In this document: piece after piece, positions 36,170-43,147 of the stretch
Layout: each line of letters starts with the position of its first letter
Numbering within the stretch: position 1 is the stretch's first letter
Position numbers and translations under genes: made by a program
Notes under the pieces: model-generated
Database searches by the model: none
What the model saw: only the letters and a program-made list of their open reading frames with translations
What the model was told of the DNA's origin: nothing
Assembly (NCBI GenBank): GCA_020726135.1
Contig: DYTE01000008.1
Span: 1-43,147, forward strand
DNA length: 43,147 bases
Reading direction: 5' to 3'
Source of the DNA: Rickettsia conorii
GTDB taxonomy: Bacteria; Pseudomonadota; Alphaproteobacteria; Rickettsiales; Rickettsiaceae

Positions 36170-36422
36170 ATGAATAAAAGATTAAATTTTTTAGTTTTGA
36201 TATTATTATTAGCATCCTGCAAGCAGGAGTAAGATTTACAATAAAATTAATTTTCCAAATAATATTGTAAAAACTACAAAATTTTTAGAATTTGATATAA
36301 ATGTTAATAATATAACAACACTAACAATTTTATTATCTGAGAGACATGTTAATGAAAATAATATATCAATAAACTCTGAATATAATGAAAATCAATCAAA
36401 ATTTTTTTCTATAAAATGGTAA
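36170..36422 (+). pseudogene. Frameshifted small lipoprotein gene
   Basis: An ATG at 36170 opens a lipoprotein signal, MNKRLNFLVLILLLASCKQE, with lipobox ASC (Cys17), but the frame stops at 36230-36232. The +1 frame then stays open from about 36225 to a TAA at 36420-36422 and encodes about 65 residues (KIYNKINFPNNIVKTTKFLE, then ITTLTILLSERHVNENN). Joined, they would form a lipoprotein of about 84 residues. The shift lies in the short GCAGGAG stretch. This is either recent decay or a sequencing error. I do not recognise the family. Confidence 0.55.
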
Positions 36423-36504
36423 TTTAAATTCTTTGTATGAAGTTTAGTACTATTAATTTTTTTCAAAGTTATTTTTTAGTAAAAATTCATAAAGCCATAA
36501 GATA

Positions 36505-38352
36505 ATGATAGAATATATTAAAAATATATTAGAATTGGACTATCATAATTTAAATCTATGGAATATTGTAAGTTTTATTTGCGGAATTATAATATTTTTT
36601 CATTTTACATCTCTAGAAGAGATTTCTTATTTAATTATATTATCATCTATTTTTATTCTAATATTAATATATTATTTTAAATATGAAGATATAATATGGA
36701 GATTCTTGATATTATTATGTTTATTTTTTTCTTTTGGAATATTAGTTTCAAAATTAAAATTATCTAGAATAACTAACGAAATTATGATTCAAGAAGAAGT
36801 AATATCGAAAATAGAAGCTTCTATAGAATCAATTCGTCCAACTCCTTATGGTTATGAATTAATATTAAATAACATATATATTTATAGATTATATCAAAAA
36901 TTAAGTAAAATAAAAATTAATATATCCAAAAAACATACTATTAATGAGTTAAATGTTGGAGATAGAATATCATTATTAGCAAAATTATATAGGCCTAAAA
37001 CAAACCTACTTCCATTTACTTATGATTTTGGATTTTATGCAAAGCTTGCTGGTATTAGTGCTAATGGCTATGCAATGTCTCTTGTCACAATCTTAGAAAT
37101 TTCAAACATAGGTAAATCTTTTATATCAAAATTACGATTAAAAATATATAATTATCTAATAAAAAATCTAGGAAATATTAATGGAAATTTTGCGGCTTCA
37201 ATCATAATTGGAGAAGCAAGAGGCTTGGATAAAGATGTTATGCAGGATATGCGACAAAGTGGTATATCTCATATATTATGTGTTTCAGGTCTGCACCTAA
37301 CAATTGTTGCAGGAATAGTTTTTCTTACTTGTAGATTTTTATTAAATATATCAAATTATATTGCATATAATTACGATATTAAAATAATATCTGCAATTTG
37401 TGCATTAATAGGAAGCTATTTATATTTGGAACTTAGTAATATGCAGATCGCGGCTACTAGAGCCTTTATAATGACTAGTATATTCATAATATCGATTATT
37501 CTTGGTAGAAAATCAGAGCCGATGAGGTCACTCAGTATTGCTGCATTTTTGATATTATCTATAAATCCTGAATATGTATTTCATCCAAGTTTTCAACTAT
37601 CGTTCATATGTGTCGTATCATTAATATCTGGCTATGAATTTTATCAAAAAAAACAACATATATTTGCTAATCATAGAACTATTTTTGGTAAATTTAAATT
37701 ATATATTTTCTCCAATATTTATTCTAGTTTTCTAGCAAGTATCTTAACAGCACCAATTGTTATCAGCCAATTTTATATATTTTCAACTTATTCAATTCCA
37801 ATCAATTTGATTGTTGTGCCTATTATGTCATTTTTATTAATGCCACTAGCAATTTTGTGCATCATATTTATGAATTTTGATTTTTCTATTTATATTTTAA
37901 AATTATTTGGATTTTTTATAGAAATAATTATTAATATAGCACATTATGCAAATAATCTACCAGGTTCAGTTTATTATTTTGGCCATATTACAAATATTAG
38001 TTTATTATTTTTTTTGTTTGGATTTTTTTGGTTATCTATATGGAAAACATCAATCAGATCAATTGGTTTTATATTTATGATAATTGGCGTGAGCTTGATG
38101 TTTTTTAGCAAAAAACCCACAATTATTATTAATAATCATGATAAATATATAGGGTTAAAAAACAAGGAAGGAGAAATTGAAATATATACAAATAATAAAT
38201 ATTTTTCTAAATTTAATCGTTTATATTTAGCAAATTGGTATGGTCAAAAAGACGCTAAAATATATTATATGAAAGATTATACTAATAAATTAATTAATAT
38301 ATCTGAAGAATATATTAATAGTTCAAAATTAATTCTACTTTATGATAAGTAA
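36505..38352 (+). CDS. comEC: ComEC/Rec2-family membrane protein
   Basis: A 615-residue polytopic protein of the ComEC/Rec2 family, the inner-membrane channel for DNA uptake. Membrane segments near residues 15-80 are followed by an OB-like soluble part (LNVGDRISLLAKLYRPK), then the competence domain with the hallmark DMRQSGISHILCVSGLHLTI (about 248-267). NPEYVFHPSFQLSFICVVSL and later LTAPIVISQFYIFSTYSIP match the family. The C-terminal metallo-beta-lactamase-like domain of longer ComEC proteins is absent; only about 70 polar residues follow the last helix. Whether the organism takes up DNA cannot be said. Confidence 0.88.
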   Translation: MIEYIKNILELDYHNLNLWNIVSFICGIIIFFHFTSLEEISYLIILSSIFILILIYYFKYEDIIWRFLILLCLFFSFGILVSKLKLSRITNEIMIQEEVISKIEASIESIRPTPYGYELILNNIYIYRLYQKLSKIKINISKKHTINELNVGDRISLLAKLYRPKTNLLPFTYDFGFYAKLAGISANGYAMSLVTILEISNIGKSFISKLRLKIYNYLIKNLGNINGNFAASIIIGEARGLDKDVMQDMRQSGISHILCVSGLHLTIVAGIVFLTCRFLLNISNYIAYNYDIKIISAICALIGSYLYLELSNMQIAATRAFIMTSIFIISIILGRKSEPMRSLSIAAFLILSINPEYVFHPSFQLSFICVVSLISGYEFYQKKQHIFANHRTIFGKFKLYIFSNIYSSFLASILTAPIVISQFYIFSTYSIPINLIVVPIMSFLLMPLAILCIIFMNFDFSIYILKLFGFFIEIIINIAHYANNLPGSVYYFGHITNISLLFFLFGFFWLSIWKTSIRSIGFIFMIIGVSLMFFSKKPTIIINNHDKYIGLKNKEGEIEIYTNNKYFSKFNRLYLANWYGQKDAKIYYMKDYTNKLINISEEYINSSKLILLYDK

Positions 38353-38505
38353 GAAATTTTACTACAATAGTTATTTTTTCTTAAAGATTTCTTAATAAAT
38401 TCTAGACTATTAAATCAATTATTGATATGATGCCTAATTATTTCTTACAACATAATTGTACAGAAGTTAAATTAATCTTAATTATAAATATAAATGGAGT
38501 TCATT

Positions 38506-39231
38506 ATGTCAGCAATATCAATTCTTTCAACTATTAAATCTATTGCAGCTCCAATGCTGAATGTTGGATTTCAATTACTTACTACTGTCACTGAAATAGT
38601 GTCAATGGTTTTACCAGCTGCAGGGATAATTTGTAACATTATAGATAAGGCTGCTAATATATTTATGGAAAAAGTAGGTAATTCATTTATTGAAAGTGTA
38701 AACAAAGCAGACCAGGAAGCAGCTGCGAAACTTACAGCAGATCAGGAAGCTAAGGAAGTAGAGATAGTTAAGGAAGCGCAACTTAAAGCAGAGGAAGAAG
38801 CACAACTTAAAGCGCAGGAAGAAGCACAACTTAAAGCACAGGAAGAAATACAACTTAAAGCTCAGGAAGAAGCTCAACTTAAAGCACAGGAAGAAGCGAA
38901 GGCAGAAGAAGCAGATATGATTAAATCTGAAGTAGATATTGCATTACAAAATTCTTTCTTCGATAATAATGAACAAGAGCAAAGTTCATTAAGGCCAGGA
39001 CAAAATGGTGGGGGTATACCTCCATTAGGAAAAGATGGTCATTATATATGGAATTCTCAAACAGAAGAAGATTCTGAAGAAAATTCAAATGATTCATTGA
39101 ATGAATCAGATCTGAAGGATGGGGAATTAGGTAATGTATTCAATATCGAGACGGTTAATTCAAATATAAAGGACGTAGAAGAATCTGAAGCACATGTAGA
39201 TGGAGATAATGCTAATATAGGGGAGTTTTAA
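38506..39231 (+). CDS. Repeat-containing acidic protein of unknown function
   Basis: A 241-residue protein I do not recognise. Residues 1-50 are hydrophobic and lack a standard cleavage site (LLTTVTEIVSMVLPAAGIIC), suggesting membrane insertion. Next comes a charged coiled coil built on five tandem 8-residue repeats, A-Q-L-K-A-Q-E-E, then an acidic, Asn/Ser-rich tail with GGGIPPLGKDGHYIW. An upstream ATG at 38494 is in frame, but ATG 38506 has GGAG at 6-bp spacing and was chosen. TolA has a similar Ala/Lys/Glu helix, but no TolA C-terminal domain is present. A secreted or surface protein is possible but unproven. Confidence 0.72.
   Translation: MSAISILSTIKSIAAPMLNVGFQLLTTVTEIVSMVLPAAGIICNIIDKAANIFMEKVGNSFIESVNKADQEAAAKLTADQEAKEVEIVKEAQLKAEEEAQLKAQEEAQLKAQEEIQLKAQEEAQLKAQEEAKAEEADMIKSEVDIALQNSFFDNNEQEQSSLRPGQNGGGIPPLGKDGHYIWNSQTEEDSEENSNDSLNESDLKDGELGNVFNIETVNSNIKDVEESEAHVDGDNANIGEF
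38776..38895 (+). repeat. Five tandem 24-bp repeats encoding AQLKAQEE
   Basis: Five consecutive in-frame 24-bp units start at 38776, 38800, 38824, 38848 and 38872. Each reads GCx-CAA-CTT-AAA-GCx-CAG-GAA-GAA, with small changes: unit 1 has GAG for CAG and unit 4 begins ATA. The near-identity at synonymous sites points to recent expansion by slippage or recombination. Confidence 0.9.
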
Positions 39232-39270
39232 AAAAATATTTCATAGCCATTCAAGAGTCTGTGATAAACT

Positions 39271-39300
39271 TTGTGTAAGTTAAGAAAAAAATGGTATAAT
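39271..39300 (+). promoter_or_regulatory. Candidate promoter upstream of a non-coding transcript
   Basis: TTGTGT at 39271-39276 and a perfect TATAAT at 39295-39300 are 18 bp apart. No gene with a start codon follows on this strand; the interval leads to the hairpin at 39419-39447. Confidence 0.4.
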
Positions 39301-39306
39301 AACCAT

Positions 39307-39453
39307 AAATTAAAAATAACTTACATGAGTTAAAAAATAAGTAAAAAATTATTAGAAATTGATAATCAACAAGAGATTAATAACAGAGTAGTTGAGGAAT
39401 TATTATTCAAGGCTTTAATATGGCAAGACTTTAACCATCTTGCCATAATATAA
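39307..39453 (+). ncRNA. Possible small RNA or gene fragment between the repeat protein and dnaK
   Basis: A candidate transcript would start just after the promoter at 39271-39300 and run to the hairpin at 39419-39447. A frame without a start codon is open at 39334-39453 (KKLLEIDNQQEINNRVVEEL and on). The interval could therefore be a degraded gene instead. No known RNA family was recognised. Confidence 0.25.
39419..39447. terminator. Hairpin between convergent genes, likely dnaK terminator
   Basis: A perfect 10-bp stem, TATGGCAAGA / TCTTGCCATA, with a 9-base loop lies 11 bp past the dnaK stop. On the plus strand it is followed by ATATAAAATAATTATTTTTT, so it may serve both directions. No T-run follows immediately on either side. 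Confidence 0.5.
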
Positions 39454-39458
39454 AATAA

Positions 39459-41351
39459 TTATTTTTTATTTAAATCTTCATAATTATCTGCATCAACAAC
39501 CTTTTCATCTTGAGAATGATCATGTTCTTGATTAGTGTCATAAGTCTGTCCGCTAGGATTATTCATATTAGAACCTATTTTCATACTTAAATTCATCAAT
39601 GTTTGAGACAGGTTGTTCATATTTTCTAAATTTTCGGATTCGATAGCTTCTCTTAATTGAATTATAGTATTATTAATTTCAGTTTTATCTGCATCGGAAA
39701 CTTTATCACCATATTCAGTTACAGCTTTTTCTGTAGAATAAATTAAACTATCAGCATGATTTTTAGCTTCAATAATTTCTCTACGTTTTTTATCTTCGCT
39801 TGCATTTTGTTCAGCATCACGCACCATTTGTTGTATTTCAGATTCATTTAAACCACCTGATGCTTGAATTACAACTTTTTGCTCTTTGCCACTTGCCTTA
39901 TCTTTAGCAAATACATGAACTATACCATTAACATCAATATCAAATGTTACTTCAATTTGTGGCTCACCTCTTCTTGCAGGTGGTATACCTTCTAAATTAA
40001 ATTGTCCTAACAATTTATTATGAGCTGCAAATTCACGTTCTCCTTGAAATACTCTAATAGTTACTGCATGTTGGTTATCTTCAGCTGTTGAGAAGACTTG
40101 ACTTTTCTTTGTAGGAATTGTTGTATTACGGTCAATAAGTCTTGTAAATACACCTCCCATTGTTTCAATACCTAACGATAAGGGAGTCACATCTAATAAT
40201 AAAATATCCGTTACTTCTTTATTTAATACACCACCTTGAATTGCAGCTCCAAGAGCCACTACTTCATCAGGATTTACACCTCTATGTGGTTCACGTCCAA
40301 AAAATTCTTTTACTTTATCAATAACTTTTGGCATTCTGGTCATACCACCAACAAGGATTACTTCTTGTATATCAGAAGTTTTAACTCCAGCATCTTGTAA
40401 TGCTTTTTTGCATGGTTCCATAGTTTTGTCAATTAAATCCATAACTAAAGCTTCAAGTTTTGCTCTTGTGAAATTAATATTCAAATGTTTAGGACCTGAT
40501 GCATCAGCCGTTATATAAGGTAAATTAATTTCAGTTTGTTGAATTGTAGAGAGTTCCTTTTTAGCTTTTTCAGCTGCTTCTTTAAGTCTTTGTAAGGCTA
40601 AAGGATCATTCTTTAAGTTAAGTCCTGTATCTTTTTTAAATTCATCGATTAAGTAATTTAATATTCTTGCATCGAAATCTTCACCACCAAGGAAAGTATC
40701 CCCATTAGTTGCTTTAACTTCAAATACTCCATCACCAATTTCTAATATAGAGACGTCAAAAGTACCACCACCTAAATCATATACAACAATTGTTTTATGA
40801 CCTGATTTATCAAAACCATAAGCAAGTGCTGCTGCTGTTGGTTCATTAATAATGCGCAATACTTCCAAACCTGCTATTCTACCAGCATCTTTTGTAGCTT
40901 GACGTTGTGCATCATTAAAATATGCTGGTACTGTTATAATTGCTTGAGTGACTTTTTCACCTAAATAATTTTCAGCAGATTCTTTCATTTTTTGCAGAAT
41001 ATAAGCGCTAATTTGACTTGGAGAATATTTTTGTCCATCTACATCTACCCAAGCATCTTTATTATCAGCTTGAACTATTTTATATGGTACTAAATCCTGA
41101 TCTTTAGCAACCATAGGATCTGTAAATGTTCGACCAATTAGTCGTTTGATTCCATATAAAGTATTTTTTGGATTTGTAACACCTTGTCTTTTTGCTGTAT
41201 CACCAACTAATTTTTCATTTTTTGTAAATGCAACCATTGAAGGAGTGGTACGAAATCCTTCTGCATTTTCAATTACTTTTGGCTCTTTTCCTTCCATGAC
41301 AGCAACACATGAATTAGTAGTTCCAAGATCTATACCTATTATTTTTCCCAT
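39459..41351 (-). CDS. dnaK: Chaperone protein DnaK (Hsp70)
   Basis: A 630-residue Hsp70. The nucleotide-binding domain has [20 protein letters not shown] at the start, [37 protein letters not shown] and [12 protein letters not shown]. The substrate-binding domain shows [20 protein letters not shown] and [20 protein letters not shown]. The C-terminal lid ends in an acidic tail ([16 protein letters not shown]), close to the usual EEVDAD-type end. AAGGTGAT lies ahead of the ATG. dnaJ, which often follows dnaK, is not adjacent; the gene downstream is convergent. Confidence 0.98.
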   Translation of the reverse strand: MGKIIGIDLGTTNSCVAVMEGKEPKVIENAEGFRTTPSMVAFTKNEKLVGDTAKRQGVTNPKNTLYGIKRLIGRTFTDPMVAKDQDLVPYKIVQADNKDAWVDVDGQKYSPSQISAYILQKMKESAENYLGEKVTQAIITVPAYFNDAQRQATKDAGRIAGLEVLRIINEPTAAALAYGFDKSGHKTIVVYDLGGGTFDVSILEIGDGVFEVKATNGDTFLGGEDFDARILNYLIDEFKKDTGLNLKNDPLALQRLKEAAEKAKKELSTIQQTEINLPYITADASGPKHLNINFTRAKLEALVMDLIDKTMEPCKKALQDAGVKTSDIQEVILVGGMTRMPKVIDKVKEFFGREPHRGVNPDEVVALGAAIQGGVLNKEVTDILLLDVTPLSLGIETMGGVFTRLIDRNTTIPTKKSQVFSTAEDNQHAVTIRVFQGEREFAAHNKLLGQFNLEGIPPARRGEPQIEVTFDIDVNGIVHVFAKDKASGKEQKVVIQASGGLNESEIQQMVRDAEQNASEDKKRREIIEAKNHADSLIYSTEKAVTEYGDKVSDADKTEINNTIIQLREAIESENLENMNNLSQTLMNLSMKIGSNMNNPSGQTYDTNQEHDHSQDEKVVDADNYEDLNKK

Positions 41352-41386
41352 AAATTATCACCTTATTTATATTTACCAAATTTTGC

Positions 41387-41401
41387 TAGACTTAAAGTCT
41401 A
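41387..41401. promoter_or_regulatory. Inverted repeat in the dnaK leader
   Basis: TAGACTT-A-AAGTCTA is a perfect inverted repeat with 7-bp arms, 36 bp upstream of the dnaK ATG. It does not match the CIRCE element, whose arms are 9 bp with a 9-bp spacer. A possible -35 (TTGTAA) and -10 (TATATC) lie upstream on the minus strand. Confidence 0.3.
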
Positions 41402-41452
41402 TTACATTATTGATATAATAATTATAATAAATTTTTACAAGGGGGTAATTAT

Positions 41453-42940
41453 CTAAATTCTAAGTTCATTCCAAATTTTATCTATTTTCTTTTTTATCGT
41501 TTCACTCATTTTGATCTCAACACCCCATTCTCTTGTTGTTTCTGGATGAATTTTATTTGTTGCATCAATACCTATTTTACTTCCAAGACCTGAATATTGT
41601 GATGCAAAATCAAGATAATCTATTGGTGTATTATCTATAAGTAGTGTATCGCGCACTGGATCACATCTTGTTGATATTGCCCAAATTACTTCTTTCCAAT
41701 TACGAATATTAATATCTTCATCTACAATAATTACAAATTTTGTATACATAAATTGTCTTAAAAATGACCATATACCCATCATAATTCTTTTTGCATGACC
41801 TGGATATGATTTTTTAATAGACACTATAGCAAATCTATATGAACATGCTTCTGGTGGAAGATAAAAATCAACTATTTCAGGAAATTGATTTATAATTAAT
41901 GGAATGAATATTTCGCCTAATGCTTCTCCGAGAATTGATGGTTCATCAGGAGGTTTACCTGTATATGTACTTAAATATATAGGATTTTTTTTCATAGTAA
42001 TTGCACTAATCGTAAAAATAGGAAATGACTCAACACTATTATAATAACCAGTATGATCACCAAATGGGCCTTCCGAAGCATATTCAGTTAAACTCACATG
42101 TCCTTCAAGAATAATTTCACTATTTGCTGGCACTAATATATCAATTGTTTTACATTTTACAAGCTCAGGACGTGCCGCTTGCAGCAAACCTGAGAAATTA
42201 TATTCGGACATATTATCAGGTATTGGCATAACAGCTGACATTGTAATCGCAGGAGGAGCTCCAAGGACTATTGCTAGCGGAAATGGTTCAGTGTTAGATT
42301 TTTTCCATCTTTCATATTGCTGAGCCCCTCCTCTCATTTTTAACCATCTCATAATTAGCTTATTTCTACCTATTACTTGGTTTCTGTAAATACCTAAATT
42401 ATAATTATCTGTCTTTTCAAGAGAATTAGGTCCCTTAGTTACAACGATAGGCCAAGTAATTAGTTCTGATACATCACCTGGCCAGCAAGTTTGAATCGGC
42501 AATATGTTTAAATCTATTGCATCATTTTTTAATATAATTTCTTGGCATGGAGATTTATGTAAAATCTTAGGTTTCATAGATAATACACGTTTTGCTAATG
42601 GCAACATATTATATATTTCACGAATTGATGAAGGTGCTTCTGGAGATTTTAAAATTGCTAGTAATTCTCCAAATTTACGTAATTCTGTATGACTCTTTAA
42701 ACCAAGACTAAAAGCAATACGGTCAATATGAGCATATAAATTTGTTAACAATGGTATTGTAGATTTTTTACCATCTTTTTTTATAATATTCTCAAATAAT
42801 AGAGCTGGTCCAGCAAGTTCTAATGATCTTTTACTAATTTCTGTAACTTCTAGAACAGAATCAACAGTATGATTTATGCGTCTTAGATGATTATTTTCTT
42901 CTAGAAACAATAGAAAATCAGGTAAATTTTTAAAATACAT
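41453..42940 (-). CDS. ubiD: 4-hydroxy-3-polyprenylbenzoate decarboxylase UbiD
   Basis: UbiD decarboxylates the prenylated aromatic ring in ubiquinone synthesis using prenylated FMN. The 495-residue protein matches the family throughout. [20 protein letters not shown] and [14 protein letters not shown] form the cofactor-binding region, and [20 protein letters not shown] with GYYN contains the conserved acidic residues of the active site. [20 protein letters not shown] and [14 protein letters not shown] are also typical. The flavin prenyltransferase UbiX, needed for the cofactor, is not in the window. Its prenylated substrate ties it to isoprenoid supply. Confidence 0.96.
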   Translation of the reverse strand: MYFKNLPDFLLFLEENNHLRRINHTVDSVLEVTEISKRSLELAGPALLFENIIKKDGKKSTIPLLTNLYAHIDRIAFSLGLKSHTELRKFGELLAILKSPEAPSSIREIYNMLPLAKRVLSMKPKILHKSPCQEIILKNDAIDLNILPIQTCWPGDVSELITWPIVVTKGPNSLEKTDNYNLGIYRNQVIGRNKLIMRWLKMRGGAQQYERWKKSNTEPFPLAIVLGAPPAITMSAVMPIPDNMSEYNFSGLLQAARPELVKCKTIDILVPANSEIILEGHVSLTEYASEGPFGDHTGYYNSVESFPIFTISAITMKKNPIYLSTYTGKPPDEPSILGEALGEIFIPLIINQFPEIVDFYLPPEACSYRFAIVSIKKSYPGHAKRIMMGIWSFLRQFMYTKFVIIVDEDINIRNWKEVIWAISTRCDPVRDTLLIDNTPIDYLDFASQYSGLGSKIGIDATNKIHPETTREWGVEIKMSETIKKKIDKIWNELRI

Positions 42941-42949
42941 AATTAAATT

Positions 42950-43147
42950 TTAAGTTAATTTTTTAATTTGATCGATAGATAATTGAGTAACATTTGAGAT
43001 TATATTAATATCAACACCAATTTTGATCATATTTTTAGCAATTTCTATTTTTTCTTTAAATTGTCCTTGTTCTATACCTTCTTTTCGACCTCTAGCCATA
43101 CCTTTTTCTAAACCTATACGTTCCGCTGTATATAATGTATCAAGGTC
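42950..43147 (-). CDS. C-terminal part of an Rpn-family nuclease/putative transposase (partial)
   Basis: An open frame runs in from the right edge and stops at 42950-42952, giving 65 residues. It contains YTAERIGLEKGMARGRKEG, then QFKEKIEIAKNMIKIGVDIN and VTQLSIDQIKKL. This charged helix followed by an IAKNMLxxGxxIxxIxxxTGLSxEEI-type tail is characteristic of the C-terminus of Rpn (recombination-promoting nuclease, PD-(D/E)XK) proteins, common and often multicopy in Rickettsiales. The catalytic domain is outside the window, so it is unknown whether the gene is intact. Confidence 0.75.
   Translation of the reverse strand, partial: DLDTLYTAERIGLEKGMARGRKEGIEQGQFKEKIEIAKNMIKIGVDINIISNVTQLSIDQIKKLT

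Noticed and set aside
38776-38895. CRISPR-like array
   Set aside because: The 24-bp units are contiguous, have no spacers and lie in frame in a coding region.
38506-39231. TolA
   Set aside because: The Ala/Lys/Glu-rich helix is similar in style, but the TolA C-terminal domain and the tol-pal neighbours are absent.
41387-41401. CIRCE element controlling dnaK
   Set aside because: The CIRCE arms (TTAGCACTC and its complement with a 9-bp spacer) are not present.

Overview
The window is very AT-rich, densely coded on both strands, and reads like a chromosome segment of a reduced-genome, probably obligately intracellular alphaproteobacterium of the Rickettsiales type. Pointers are the alphaproteobacterial AddB, an NtrY-like kinase without a PAS domain, an MHS/ProP-type transporter, a VirB2-like pilin, scattered single tRNAs, decayed genes and an Rpn-family nuclease at the edge. 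The placement comes from gene content and protein style, not from a phylogeny.

Layout. 1-102: end of an unidentified gene, possibly a transposase, carrying a 29-bp repeat found again at 18605-18633. 253-5454: addB, then yebC, tsf and rpsB on the minus strand. 5764-11702: envelope block with a broken and an intact BON lipoprotein, rlpA, mreB, mreC, an NtrY-like kinase and an unknown protein. 11847-18603: murF-mraY, an MHS transporter, pssA-pgpA, tRNA-Asp, dut, holA. 18620-22343: a charged coiled-coil protein, a Phd/YefM-YoeB toxin-antitoxin pair and folC. 22359-28431: typA and a compact four-gene mevalonate operon. 28645-30001: tRNA-Thr and the rpsF-rpsR-rplI operon. 30263-32671: an OmpR-type regulator lacking its phosphorylation residues, then rnc-era. 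32823-38352: VirB2-like pilin, yajC-secD, tRNA-Leu, bamD, a frameshifted lipoprotein gene and comEC. 38506-43147: a repeat-containing protein, a possible small RNA, dnaK, ubiD and the tail of an Rpn nuclease.

The genes fit a cell that keeps peptidoglycan (murF, mraY, mreBC, rlpA), an outer membrane with lipoproteins (bamD, BON), phospholipid synthesis (pssA, pgpA), Sec export and probably a type IV secretion system. The mevalonate operon would supply isoprenoids for the undecaprenyl carrier used by MraY and for the quinone pathway served by UbiD. The main points of interest are this operon in a Rickettsiales-like genome, the phosphorylation-independent regulator with a palindrome upstream, the toxin-antitoxin promoter with a perfect palindrome in its spacer, the 29-bp repeat that supplies the C-terminus of a coiled-coil protein, and the decayed lipoprotein genes.
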